Assembly: GCA_964604825.1 (NCBI GenBank)
Contig: CAZSAL010000007.1
Coordinates: 13,662-77,661 of the forward strand
Direction: 5' to 3'
From: CAZSAL01 sp964604825
GTDB lineage: Bacteria; Elusimicrobiota; Elusimicrobia; 2-01-FULL-59-12
DNA length: 64,000 bases
The notes under the pieces are model-generated. The model had not been told where the DNA came from. It searched no databases and saw only the letters and a list, made by a program, of their open reading frames with translations. How positions within the stretch are numbered: the first letter of the stretch is position 1; every line of letters starts with the position of its first letter. The position numbers and the translations under genes were made by a program. Positions 9,022 through 18,584 of this stretch are shown here, piece by piece.

Positions 9022-9040
9022 GGCGGATCCGCCAACGACT
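9022..9040. repeat. dispersed GGCGGATCCGCC palindrome repeat, copy 1
   Basis: The 19-mer GGCGGATCCGCCAACGACT contains a perfect 12-bp palindrome and recurs exactly at 31267-31285. Related TGGCGGAT arms flank both copies and reappear at 44232-44277. It lies between the flippase-GT4 gene and the Wza gene. Confidence 0.7.
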
Positions 9041-9068
9041 CAGTGGTTGATAAGCCTCAATGGCGGAC

Positions 9069-11693
9069 TTATAAAGCGGCATAAACATTTTCTGGCATTT
9101 CTTTCTCCGGGACTTCCCACATGGAATCAAACACGTTCACATATGAAGTGGCCATAGCTTCTTCGGACCATCTTTCCCGGAGAATGGTTGCTGCGTTCCA
9201 GCGTTTCTGAAAGAACGAAGGACTTCCTTCTTTTTTCATTTCACCGATGATCTCGATAATTTTTTTTGCACCCTCAACGGGCTTTTCAGGATTGAAGTAA
9301 TAAGCCCAGGATTTCAAAAACGAATGCCCGGGGATGTCGCTTAATAGAGCAGGCAGGCCTGATCCAGCAGCTTCGAGAGGCGCCAGCGGCATCCCCTCGT
9401 GCCGTGATCCTGAGACAAAAATATCAGCGGCCTGCAACCACTGCTGAGGATGACGGGAAGGCCCAACGATAAATATTCGTTCCGAATCGGGAGATCTCCT
9501 GATTTTTTGTTGAACGAATATTGCGCACCCCTTTTCCGTCTCGGGGCCCACAAAAAACATTGCCAGTTCCGATCGGATTTCACGCGGCAATGCGCACCAC
9601 ACATCGAGAGCGATATCCTGTCCTTTGCCGTGATGGAGGCGCGCCAAATACAGGATCCACTTAGTCTTTAAAATGCTTCGATCCGCGCCAGGCATTAACA
9701 TTCTCCTCAACGCCAACTTCTCATCTTCTTTAATAAGCGGCGCCGAAAAGGAAACCCCATTGGGCACGATATCAATGCGTTCCGGATCTATGCCTAACTC
9801 GATAAGGCCGTCTTTGACGTTTCTGGAGACGGCTACTATGCGGTCGGCAAAGCGAAGAAAACATTTGAAATAGAACCTGTATCTGTCGCTTTGATTAACC
9901 TGCAGAAGGGTATGGAGCGTGACCACGAGTTCCACACGCCCCATCGAAAGGCATTTAGCCAGACTGCCATAAATGAGGGGGCCAAGATCGTGAACATGAA
10001 GAATCCGTCTGTTCTCAAGGAAGATTTCTTTTATCAGCTTAAATACGACAGCCGGCGAGAAACCCGGCTTTTTCTCCCATTGGATGAGAGGGACTCTCGC
10101 CTCTCCGAATTGCCCCGCAAGCGAAGAATCATCGCTGTCCTCAAGTCGATCATAGGCAGCCACCGCAGGGACAAACCGCTCCGTATGATTCAGCGCCCGC
10201 GATAAAGATAAAACCATGCGTTCCAAACCGCCGACGTTCGGGAACTGCACTAACTCAAGGATGTGGACAGGTTGAGAGACCGTTTTTTTGGATCGCACGG
10301 TCAGCCAGTAAGCTCCCCACAGATACAAGACGGCAAAAAGCGCCCCGGAGACAAAAAACCAATCCTTCTCACTGGCGAAAACCGGGCGCAGCGACAATGA
10401 GACGGCTCCGGCAGATAGAACAAGTGCGGTTTGAATGGCCATATTTCTCAATGGAAGGAACTGAGAATAGGGAACGGCAAACCAGCGTCTTTGATAATAG
10501 AGTGAATATGCCCGGATTAACGCCTGGACGGTCAGAAATGCGATCAACGCGCCCATGGCGCCCCAATGAGTGGCGGAAATCCACGTTGCACAAATGGACA
10601 AGGGCGCAAAAATCAGAGCCATCCTTAATATCCAGACTCCATCACCTTTCGCGCGGGCAGCGCCATCGTAGGGGATGGACATAATCAAATAGAACAAGGC
10701 ATAGAAACGGAGATAGTGCGCCGCGGCAATGTATCGGTCCGTAAAAAGAATTCGGATGATCGGGTGAGAGAAAATAATCAACCCCGCGGTTGCGGGCAAA
10801 AGAATACGGAATAGTTCCTCGACGCTTTCCGACATCAATTTGGCGCCGTTCTTTAATTCCTTTGCTGCAAAACAATGGGAAAGGCGCGGGATCATAACCC
10901 GGTTGACGGACATTTCAAGCACCTGCAGAGGAGGGATACTGAGACATCCCATGGCATAAAAGGCAAACTCTGCCGGATGAAGCCGGATTGAAAGAATAAC
11001 CTGGTCGACATTCTGCAGAGCGAAGCCGGAGAGAGCCGCTATGGACACAGGAAAAGCATAATGCAGGACTTTTGAAGATTTTTCTGCCGAATAAAAAAGT
11101 CTGACATCTCCGGACCTGCGATGAAGGAACCATCCAACAAAAGCGCGCAGGATCGTTGCCCCCAGAAAAGCCCCCAGGACCCATTCAATAGTTCTCCCCC
11201 ACCATGCAGCTGCCATTACAGCCGCCGCTCGAAAGACCTGAGTTCCCGACCCGTAAAAAGACCCTTTCCATATATCCCCGCGAGCAATCAACAGATCTTC
11301 AAAAAACACGGAACAGAGGCTGAAAGGACACAAATAAAGGAATAGCAGCAGGTCCGTTTTGGACATCTTGAGCAGAGGAGCCAGCCATGGTGAAATCGAT
11401 AACGAAAGCGAAACGACCAGCAGGGTGATTACCAGGAACCACGTCCAGCTCTGTCTGACCTCCGTCTTTGTTTGAGGATATTTACCGCCCCAGTGATACA
11501 AACCGTTGGTTAATCCGCCAACCAGGAATATTCCCGGGCTAAGCATCACATAAAGAAAAAATATCTTGTACCGGCCAACCTGATCGGGGGACATGATTCG
11601 GACCAGGGCGATCGGCAGGAAAAGATTAAAAAGCGTAGCTGCGCCGTTTGTTAATGAAATGGGCCAGTGAGCTGAAATCCTTTTATCTTCCAC
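9069..11693 (-). CDS. Wzx-like polysaccharide flippase fused to a GT4 glycosyltransferase
   Basis: An uninterrupted 874-aa frame with two domains. Residues 1 to about 466 contain some 12-14 hydrophobic helices of the MOP/polysaccharide transporter type ('PISLTNGAATLFNLFLPIAL', 'FALQNVDQVILS', 'GAMGALIAFLTVQALIRAY'). Residues about 476-874 are a GT4 enzyme: 'ELVQFPNVGGLERMVLSLS', 'HVHDLGPLIYGSLA', 'IVPNGVSFSAP', 'LARLHHGKGQDIAL' and 'GSRHEGMPLAPLEAAGSGLPALLSD' with the E-x7-E motif. The start is GTG at 11693 with GGGGGA just upstream, overlapping the sugar transferase gene by 11 nt. Wzx and GT4 are normally separate proteins; the fusion would tether a cytoplasmic transferase to the flippase. 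No frameshift or internal start is needed to explain it. Confidence 0.85.
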   Translation of the reverse strand: MEDKRISAHWPISLTNGAATLFNLFLPIALVRIMSPDQVGRYKIFFLYVMLSPGIFLVGGLTNGLYHWGGKYPQTKTEVRQSWTWFLVITLLVVSLSLSISPWLAPLLKMSKTDLLLFLYLCPFSLCSVFFEDLLIARGDIWKGSFYGSGTQVFRAAAVMAAAWWGRTIEWVLGAFLGATILRAFVGWFLHRRSGDVRLFYSAEKSSKVLHYAFPVSIAALSGFALQNVDQVILSIRLHPAEFAFYAMGCLSIPPLQVLEMSVNRVMIPRLSHCFAAKELKNGAKLMSESVEELFRILLPATAGLIIFSHPIIRILFTDRYIAAAHYLRFYALFYLIMSIPYDGAARAKGDGVWILRMALIFAPLSICATWISATHWGAMGALIAFLTVQALIRAYSLYYQRRWFAVPYSQFLPLRNMAIQTALVLSAGAVSLSLRPVFASEKDWFFVSGALFAVLYLWGAYWLTVRSKKTVSQPVHILELVQFPNVGGLERMVLSLSRALNHTERFVPAVAAYDRLEDSDDSSLAGQFGEARVPLIQWEKKPGFSPAVVFKLIKEIFLENRRILHVHDLGPLIYGSLAKCLSMGRVELVVTLHTLLQVNQSDRYRFYFKCFLRFADRIVAVSRNVKDGLIELGIDPERIDIVPNGVSFSAPLIKEDEKLALRRMLMPGADRSILKTKWILYLARLHHGKGQDIALDVWCALPREIRSELAMFFVGPETEKGCAIFVQQKIRRSPDSERIFIVGPSRHPQQWLQAADIFVSGSRHEGMPLAPLEAAGSGLPALLSDIPGHSFLKSWAYYFNPEKPVEGAKKIIEIIGEMKKEGSPSFFQKRWNAATILRERWSEEAMATSYVNVFDSMWEVPEKEMPENVYAAL

Positions 11694-13002
11694 TGTTCCC
11701 CCGAATTATCAGAGCAAGAGTATTCACCAGCGAACGGAGGTCAAGGCGAGGCGACATGTTCTGAACGTAATAAAGGTCATATTCCAGTTTGGTCCGGCAT
11801 TCATCAACAGAGGCGGCATATCCCTGCATTACCTGCGCCCACCCCGTGACGCCCGGCCTTACCAGAAGGCGCAGGGAGAATAGAGGAATTTCCTGGTTAA
11901 GGATCTGATAGAACTCAGGACGTTCCGGTCTGGGCCCGACAAAGCTCAACTCGCCATGGATTACATTCAACAGTTGGGGAAGCTCATCCAGGCGGGCGGA
12001 ACGGAGCCATCTCCCAAACGCGGTTGTCCGGGGATCATCCTTGGATGCCCAGCATGGGCCGGATTCTTCCGCGCAATTGGACATGGTTCGGAATTTTAGG
12101 AGGAAGAATCGCTCCCCAAGATAACCCAGCCTTTCCTGGCGATAGAGAACCGGCCAGCCGCTGGTTACCCATATTCCAAACGCTATCAGAATCCACAACG
12201 GCATGAGCAGTATCAGGAGAAAAAGCGCCAGAACCGGCTCCAAAAAAGCTTTAAGATGAAAATAGCAGCGGATAATAAAATTCTGATGCAAGGCGCCCTG
12301 AATGAATGTCCAGGCATCTGCATTACGCAGGTCGAAACGACAGCGTAATTCCTTAAGCAGTTGGCGGAAATCGACGATTTTTTGCCCGCGGAGATGAATC
12401 GAAAGGAGATTTCGATGATCCCGCAGATCATGCACGGCCCCTCTTGAAATAACCAGGGTTTCATTGCCTGCCAATGTCACAGTTCCGCCATCAGACGGAT
12501 TGACCGGCATAACCCTGATCCAGTTAGAAGCTCCAGATTGGGCAATTTCTGCGCCCAGGATTTCCATTTCTTCGGGCTGCAGGCAGGCAGCCAGCACCCA
12601 TCTTCTGCCTGCAGCGCAATGTAATTTGAACGTAACCCACTGCGATAATTCGAAAACCAGCGCGACCCAGATGGAGATGCGGAAAATATCGTGATAGGGG
12701 ATTGGAGATCCTTTAACGACCCACATTATCAGCCTGCTGGAAAGTACGGCTGAAAAGGGCAGGACAAGAAGTAGGCTTACAATTCCGCTCAATTCCGGCT
12801 GAACAGTGTAACGCTCAAAATATCCCATCAGGTTTAATGAGACCATTAGAATTGCGGTGGTCAGCAGAACCCAGAAGACAAAGAGGGCGGGAGGATTGTG
12901 AATCGTCAGGAAAAAAGTTCCAAATGCGAACCAGCTGGCCACCAGCACAAAAATGTCCGCTTTTAGTCCCATCCCCAGCCTGCTTTCCATGCTCAGGCTC
13001 AT
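11683..13002 (-). CDS. polyprenyl-phosphate sugar-1-phosphate transferase (initiating enzyme)
   Basis: A 439-aa membrane protein of the bacterial sugar transferase (WbaP/WcaJ) family. The first part has about four transmembrane helices and a CoA-binding-like region. A further hydrophobic segment near residue 265 precedes the catalytic domain. That domain carries 'RQERLGYLGERFFLLKFRTM', 'DPRTTAFGRWLRSARLDELP' and 'GELSFVGPRPERP', the conserved signature of polyisoprenyl-phosphate hexose-1-phosphate transferases. It would start repeat-unit synthesis on undecaprenyl phosphate at the inner membrane. The ATG overlaps the stop of the GT2 gene (ATGA). Confidence 0.92.
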   Translation of the reverse strand: MSLSMESRLGMGLKADIFVLVASWFAFGTFFLTIHNPPALFVFWVLLTTAILMVSLNLMGYFERYTVQPELSGIVSLLLVLPFSAVLSSRLIMWVVKGSPIPYHDIFRISIWVALVFELSQWVTFKLHCAAGRRWVLAACLQPEEMEILGAEIAQSGASNWIRVMPVNPSDGGTVTLAGNETLVISRGAVHDLRDHRNLLSIHLRGQKIVDFRQLLKELRCRFDLRNADAWTFIQGALHQNFIIRCYFHLKAFLEPVLALFLLILLMPLWILIAFGIWVTSGWPVLYRQERLGYLGERFFLLKFRTMSNCAEESGPCWASKDDPRTTAFGRWLRSARLDELPQLLNVIHGELSFVGPRPERPEFYQILNQEIPLFSLRLLVRPGVTGWAQVMQGYAASVDECRTKLEYDLYYVQNMSPRLDLRSLVNTLALIIRGNSGR

Positions 13003-14123
13003 TTCCAGGCCTCTGCCAGCTCACTGATAGGGAACAGGGCGCGGAAAGGCGCCAGAAAAGATACGATCGCCGCGGCTGCAAGCTGTCTGAAGTTCCTGGA
13101 AAGGATGCCGAAAGAGGCAAATATCAGCATTTCCGCGAACAAAAAATGGAATCTGAGGCCAATCCCCAGCGCCGTAAGCGCAAACCAATAAGCCCAAAGC
13201 AACCTGAAAAACCGCCTCATGGCAACCATGCCCGCTACCGGGTTCATCCGGAAACATGAAGGCCACAGGGCGCGCAGCCATTGGAGATTTCCGGCGAGCA
13301 TTCTTTTTCTTCTCGCAAAATCGGAGATGTCATTCCTGACTCCGGCATCATGGACTTCCGCCGCGGGATAAACGATCACTCCGTCAGGGAAAAGAGCTCG
13401 CATGCCCAGCGGGATTACGACATCATCGTTAAGCCAATTCCTGTCGCCAAGAATTGCCAGGGTCCTTTTCAGGCAGGATGTTTTGTAACAGACAGTCGCG
13501 CCATGAACGCTGACCGGTCCTCCACAAAGGCCTTCGACTCTCTTTAAGAAATATTCAATACGCCAGACCCAATGATGCAGCCAGCCTGCTGTCATGGGGT
13601 GATACGCGGGAGAAATCGCCATGGTTCTCGGATTTTTTCCCATTTGCGGGATTACTATCGAGAGAAAGTTCTCAAACCAGAGGGACCCGGAGTCGACCAG
13701 GATAATCCAATCCGCGCTTGAATTTTCGCACAGGGCTTTCAAAGTAAGCCACTTGCCGCCATTTTTCGGGAATTCAGTAACCTGAACGTTTTGAAACCGC
13801 CGGGCAATACGGGCGGTTTCGTCAACGCAGCTGTCCGCTCCAACGTGAACTTTGATGTCCGAAAGGTGGAGGGAATGTCCCTCGAAATAGCGAATCGAGC
13901 GCAAAACGCTTTCCAATGTCGAACCAATGATATTCGCTTCGTTATGTGCCGGGATTATTATCTCGATGGAAGACGGATGTGCGGTCTCCAGCTTTGCAGG
14001 CGACTGCAGCAGAGTTTGAAAATAATACCCCGGTATGGCAATCAACGGGAAAAATATCGAAAGCCCCAAAAAACCAACAAAACTGACCGCGAGTAGTGTC
14101 CGGCCGATTTCAACCATATTCAT
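12999..14123 (-). CDS. membrane-anchored glycosyltransferase family 2
   Basis: A 374-aa GT2 (GT-A fold) enzyme. An N-terminal transmembrane helix (residues about 8-33) precedes 'IEIIIPAHNEANIIGSTLESV', the nucleotide-binding strand. 'VHVGADSCVDETARIARRF' follows, and 'ILVDSGSLWFEN' stands in the place of the DxD metal site. A Q-x2-RW-like element appears as 'NLQWLRALW'. Two or more C-terminal helices (residues about 305-360) anchor it in the inner membrane. It is the first gene of the exopolysaccharide operon; upstream is a 170-nt gap shared with a divergent gene. Its acceptor and donor are unknown. Confidence 0.85.
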   Translation of the reverse strand: MNMVEIGRTLLAVSFVGFLGLSIFFPLIAIPGYYFQTLLQSPAKLETAHPSSIEIIIPAHNEANIIGSTLESVLRSIRYFEGHSLHLSDIKVHVGADSCVDETARIARRFQNVQVTEFPKNGGKWLTLKALCENSSADWIILVDSGSLWFENFLSIVIPQMGKNPRTMAISPAYHPMTAGWLHHWVWRIEYFLKRVEGLCGGPVSVHGATVCYKTSCLKRTLAILGDRNWLNDDVVIPLGMRALFPDGVIVYPAAEVHDAGVRNDISDFARRKRMLAGNLQWLRALWPSCFRMNPVAGMVAMRRFFRLLWAYWFALTALGIGLRFHFLFAEMLIFASFGILSRNFRQLAAAAIVSFLAPFRALFPISELAEAWK

Positions 14124-14293
14124 GATTTTCAGATTAGTTCTATAGGAAAGTCTTTTTCCATTTGCGCGTCATTTAGACACGCGATCAAATGAAAAGTTAC
14201 ATCGCCGCGGGCGCGATCCCGATTGAAATTTATTGTCTGGGAAGTGGATGAAATAATATTTCTGGAATTTGGTGGGTAATCAGGGCTTACACT

Positions 14294-17200
14294 TTGCCCG
14301 TGGAACTAAAACGCATATCTAGGAAGTCCCTTGCCCTGGCGCTGAGTGTTGCGATAATTTCCACAGGCTGGATAAATCCCCGCTCCGCTCGCGCCGCAAC
14401 AGGCATATCTGCCATCTGGGCCAATGAAGGAAGCGACAAAGTCACTCAGGACGACCTGCGGGTAGCCAAGGGGACAAACGTAAACAACTCGGTTTGGAAC
14501 GGTTCTCAGATAAATATTTTTGGCGCGCGCAATGAGGTTGTTAATTTCAATCTGATTCTGGAAGCTCAAAGCGGCGCCAGCAATGTTAGCGTAACTTTTA
14601 ACAAACTTACCGGACCAAACGGCGGCACAATCACTTCTGCCGCCGCCACTGGAGATCAGGTCTTCAGCTACGTCAATCGCAATATCGAGCTTTTTTACAT
14701 TCGCTATCTGCAGATCAACGGTCTGAGCCTTGTTTCTTATAACACCTATGACGAACGGCACATTCCCTGGCGAATGCGCCGCCCGTGGACGGGCAACGGC
14801 GTTGGCAGCGGGACATGGAATGACCGCCCGGATCACAACAAGTATTACCCGGAAATTGCCGTTCCCCTGGAACTGGCTTCAACATTCAATATCGCATCGA
14901 GCCAAAACCAAAGCATCTGGTGCGATATCTATATTCCTAAAACGGCTGTTCCCGGCGTATATTCCGGCACGATCACCGTCCAGGAATCCGCAGGCACGCA
15001 TCAAATTCCGGTTCAGCTGACGGTGCGCAACTTCACCCTGCCGGACACTCCTTCGGCGAAGACGATGCTTTATTATTCGTACACGAACATCAATACCCGT
15101 TTTCTAGGGACCGCGAATGAATATCCGAATCCCGGGACTGCGGCGGAAACGCAGGCTGAGCAGATTCGGGACAAATATTTCATGCTCGCGCACAGGCATC
15201 GCATTTCCCTGATCAATGACGATCCGGCGGAGTGCGGCGGATCATCCGACCAGCCCTGTGCTGAAATGGTTCCACGGCTGAACGGGAGCCTTTTCACCGC
15301 AATCAACGGGTACGACGGGCCGGGCGTTGGCATAGGGAATAACGTCTATTCTATCGGTACCTATGGAAGCTGGGGCTGGCAGAGCGGCGGGCAAAGCGGC
15401 ATGAATCAGCATGCCGATGCCTGGGCGAGCTGGTTCAGTCAGAATTCACCGCAAACGGAATATTTCCTTTATTTGATCGATGAGTCCTCCAATTATTCCC
15501 AAATCCAGACATGGGCTCAATACATTTTGAACGATACGGGGCCGGGTCACGCGCTCAAATCCATGGCGACGATAGACCTGCCCAGCGCCGCAGCCAATTG
15601 TCCTGCCCTGGACATCCCCACTTCCACGCTGGTGCAGGGCGTAGCCTCGCAATGGGAGCCGCTTGATCAAACATACGAGAACGATTCCCGAAAAAGATTT
15701 TTCATGTATAACGCTCATCGCCCCGCTTCAGGATCTACGGGGACGGAGGACGACGGGGTTTCTCCGCGAGAACTGGCGTGGGGACAGTATAAAAAAGGCG
15801 TGAACCGCTGGTTTGAATGGGAATCAACCTACTACAACAATTATCAGGGAGGGATGGGACAGACCGATGTTTTCCATAATGCTCAGACCTTCGGCACATC
15901 CAGCAAAACAGACTCCGTATTGGGGCAGACAGGATGGAATTATTCCAATGGTGACGGCGTCCTGTTTTATCCCGGGACGGATATGGTTTATCCCGCGAGT
16001 TCCTACGGAGTGCACGGCCCGTTTGCCAGCCTGCGCTTGAAATACTGGAGAAGAGGCCTGCAGGATGTGGATTACCTGACTATGGCTGCGGCAATCAATC
16101 CGAGCACGGTTCAAACGATTGTCAATAATATGGTCCCAAAGGTTTTATGGGATTACGGAGTGACGGATTCTTCAGACCCCACCTGGGTTCTCACGGACAT
16201 CAGCTGGCCCTACACAACTCCGGACAGCTGGGAAACGGCGCGCCTGCAGCTGGCAAATATCATCGACGGTGGAACAACCTCATCCCCTCCTGGTATGGTG
16301 ACAGGGGTCACTGCTGCCGCGGGCAACGGTCAGGTTGCATTGAGCTGGCTTGGCGTCAGCGGAGCTACGTCTTACAACGTTTATTACAAACAGGGAACAG
16401 GCGTCACTACAGTCAATGGCACCAAAATTGCAGGGGCGAGTAATCCGGTAAATGTGACGAATTTAACCAATGGTCAGGCTTATTCGTTCATAGTCACTGC
16501 CGTCAACAGCGCCGGGGAAGGAACACCGTCTGCGGAGGTTGATCAAACTCCCTTGGCGCTGCCGGGAACACCTGGCGGCCTGACAGCGACTGCGGGAAAC
16601 GGAAGCGTAACTCTCTCCTGGAGCGCGGCGAGCGGGGCCACTGCTTATAACGTTTATTACACACAGGGCGCGGGCGTTACAACCTCTAATGGCACCCGCC
16701 AGGGAAATGCCGTCAGCCCGCAGGTTGTAACAGGCCTGGCCAACGGCCTGCTTTATTCTTTTATCGTTACAGGTATTAATGCCGTCGGAGAAGGATCGCC
16801 TTCTGCGGAAGCGGATCAAACGCCGGAAGGGCTGCCGGGTATTCCAAATGGCCTGACCGCAACAGCAGGCAACGGCCAGGTAACATTGTCATGGAACCCA
16901 GTCAGCCAGGCAACATCCTACAACGTCTATTACAAGCAGGGCACCGGAGTGACTACGTCAAGCGGAACTGAATTGACGGGAGTTTCCAATCCAGTGAATG
17001 TGACGGGGCTGGCCAATGGACAGGTATATTCTTTCATCGTCACCGCGGTTAATGCGATGGGGGAAGGATCTGCCTCTTCCGAATTGGATCAAACTCCGCA
17101 GAGCGCGCCGGTCCCGGGCATTCCAGGCGATTTAACCGCTGCGGCGGGAAATGGCAGTGTGACTCTGGGCTGGAGCGCGGTAAGCGGCGCGACTTCTTAT

Positions 17201-18559
17201 AACGTCTATTACAAACAGGGGGCAGGTGTCACAACGGGAAACGGTATTGAGATCAGCGGCGCAAACAATCCGGCGGCTGTGACCGGCCTGACCAACGGCA
17301 AGCTCTATTCATTTATCGTCACTGCCGTAATCGGCGCAACTGAAGGTTCTTCTTCCGTAGAAGTAGATCAAACGCCTTTGGCGCCGCCAGGAGTCCCAGG
17401 CGGGCTGACAGCGACCCCCGGAGACAGCAACATTTCACTGACATGGAATCCAGTCAGCGGGGCGCAATCCTACAATCTTTACTATAAGCAGGGCGCTGGA
17501 GTGACTATGGCAAACGGGACGCGTTTGAGCGGGATCACCGCGCCCTGGGACGTAACGAACCTGGCAAATGGGCAGCTTTATTCATTCATCCTGACGGCAG
17601 TCAACAGCGTGGGAGAAAGTTCCCCTTCTTTAGAAGTTGATCAGGCGCCTCAGGGGCTTCCCGCAATCCCGACCAACTTAACCGCAGCACCATCAGACGG
17701 TCAGATAGCCCTGACATGGGATGCCGTAAGTAATGCGACTTCTTACAACATTTACTACAGCCTGTTCCCGGGCGTAACGACTACGACAGGGCTCAAAACC
17801 TCTGCTACGGTAAATGCCCGGACGCTTACGAACCTGACAGACGGCTTGGCTTATTACTTTGCCGTAACTGCGGTCAACAGCGCCGGAGAAAGTCCGCTTT
17901 CGATGGAGGTTTCCGCAACTCCCAGCGCTCCCGCTGTTACAAATAATCCTCCTGCGCAACCGGGTTTCTCTTTGCCGGACCAGCCGGTATTTATTAACCT
18001 GCAAACGGTCTACCCTCTCTCAGCCAGGCTGCAGGCCGTATCCAACAACGCCGCTCAAATCAGTTTCACGCTCAATTATGCCGGGGCTTATCCCACTGCG
18101 CGTATCCTTTCGGGAAGTCCCTCTTTGACTCAAAGCTATTCTTCGATCAGCAACAACGGATGGCTTGACTTCAGCTCCGTCTCAGGCCTGATGCCCGGAG
18201 CCTATCAGGTGACAGCCATTGGCCAGAACCCGGCCGGAGCTTCCGCTCCCGCAAGCGCGAATATCTTTTTAATTTCCGCGAGCGCAGGAACAGGAGCAAC
18301 ACCGCGCATCTACCCGAACCCCTGGCGACAGGACAAACACCAGGGTGATCCGATGATATTTGATCAGATGAATTTAAACAGCACGGTGAAAATATTCACC
18401 GTTTCAGGACATCTTGTGCGGACGTTAAACGCTCCGGCAGGCGGTGTGGTCTGGGATTTGACAAATGACTCGGGAGACAGGGTGGCTTCGGGGCTTTACA
18501 TCTACCTCATCACATCTGACGGCTCCACCACGCGCGGCAAACTCGCCATAATCCGGTAA
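14294..18559 (+). CDS. secreted GH123/DUF4091-like protein with six FN3 repeats and C-terminal sorting-type domain
   Basis: A 1421-aa exported protein. The signal peptide ends at 'RSARA' (residues 1-34). Residues about 36-660 align closely with the 848-aa protein at 633-3179 and keep the 'YLIDES' Asp-Glu pair near residue 395 and 'RRGLQDVDYL' near residue 593. Six fibronectin-III repeats of about 91 aa follow (residues 665-1213), then an Ig-like region and the same C-terminal module ('YPNPWRQDKHQGDP', 'VKIFTVSGHLVRTL', 'GLYIYLITSDG', 'GKLAIIR'). The start is TTG at 14294, with AGGG eight nt upstream; a GTG at 14300 is the alternative. It is transcribed away from the exopolysaccharide operon. 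It is probably a cell-surface or secreted glycan-active enzyme; activity and substrate are unproven. Confidence 0.75.
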   Translation: MPVELKRISRKSLALALSVAIISTGWINPRSARAATGISAIWANEGSDKVTQDDLRVAKGTNVNNSVWNGSQINIFGARNEVVNFNLILEAQSGASNVSVTFNKLTGPNGGTITSAAATGDQVFSYVNRNIELFYIRYLQINGLSLVSYNTYDERHIPWRMRRPWTGNGVGSGTWNDRPDHNKYYPEIAVPLELASTFNIASSQNQSIWCDIYIPKTAVPGVYSGTITVQESAGTHQIPVQLTVRNFTLPDTPSAKTMLYYSYTNINTRFLGTANEYPNPGTAAETQAEQIRDKYFMLAHRHRISLINDDPAECGGSSDQPCAEMVPRLNGSLFTAINGYDGPGVGIGNNVYSIGTYGSWGWQSGGQSGMNQHADAWASWFSQNSPQTEYFLYLIDESSNYSQIQTWAQYILNDTGPGHALKSMATIDLPSAAANCPALDIPTSTLVQGVASQWEPLDQTYENDSRKRFFMYNAHRPASGSTGTEDDGVSPRELAWGQYKKGVNRWFEWESTYYNNYQGGMGQTDVFHNAQTFGTSSKTDSVLGQTGWNYSNGDGVLFYPGTDMVYPASSYGVHGPFASLRLKYWRRGLQDVDYLTMAAAINPSTVQTIVNNMVPKVLWDYGVTDSSDPTWVLTDISWPYTTPDSWETARLQLANIIDGGTTSSPPGMVTGVTAAAGNGQVALSWLGVSGATSYNVYYKQGTGVTTVNGTKIAGASNPVNVTNLTNGQAYSFIVTAVNSAGEGTPSAEVDQTPLALPGTPGGLTATAGNGSVTLSWSAASGATAYNVYYTQGAGVTTSNGTRQGNAVSPQVVTGLANGLLYSFIVTGINAVGEGSPSAEADQTPEGLPGIPNGLTATAGNGQVTLSWNPVSQATSYNVYYKQGTGVTTSSGTELTGVSNPVNVTGLANGQVYSFIVTAVNAMGEGSASSELDQTPQSAPVPGIPGDLTAAAGNGSVTLGWSAVSGATSYNVYYKQGAGVTTGNGIEISGANNPAAVTGLTNGKLYSFIVTAVIGATEGSSSVEVDQTPLAPPGVPGGLTATPGDSNISLTWNPVSGAQSYNLYYKQGAGVTMANGTRLSGITAPWDVTNLANGQLYSFILTAVNSVGESSPSLEVDQAPQGLPAIPTNLTAAPSDGQIALTWDAVSNATSYNIYYSLFPGVTTTTGLKTSATVNARTLTNLTDGLAYYFAVTAVNSAGESPLSMEVSATPSAPAVTNNPPAQPGFSLPDQPVFINLQTVYPLSARLQAVSNNAAQISFTLNYAGAYPTARILSGSPSLTQSYSSISNNGWLDFSSVSGLMPGAYQVTAIGQNPAGASAPASANIFLISASAGTGATPRIYPNPWRQDKHQGDPMIFDQMNLNSTVKIFTVSGHLVRTLNAPAGGVVWDLTNDSGDRVASGLYIYLITSDGSTTRGKLAIIR
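16286..17932 (+). repeat. six tandem fibronectin type III repeat units
   Basis: Six in-frame units of about 273 nt inside the 1421-aa protein. Each encodes 'L(T/V)A..G(N/D)..(I/V)(A/T/S)L.W', 'SYN(V/L/I)YY', 'L.(N/D)G..Y.F' and 'AV(N/I)...E' in the same spacing. Units 1-5 are more alike than unit 6, which has lost the 'KQG(A/T)GVTT' loop. This pattern fits duplication followed by drift. Confidence 0.9.
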
Positions 18560-18584
18560 AAGGTCAGGGTCAGCCTCACCCCTT

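Noticed and set aside
14124..14293. Riboswitch in the gap between divergent EPS and GH123-like genes
   Set aside because: I could not match it to any riboswitch consensus. Only weak promoter-like hexamers (for example TTGTCT at 14233 with TAATAT at 14254) were seen.
16286..17932. Regular repeats considered as a CRISPR array
   Set aside because: Units are about 273 nt, in frame and encode FN3 domains; there are no short repeats with unique spacers.
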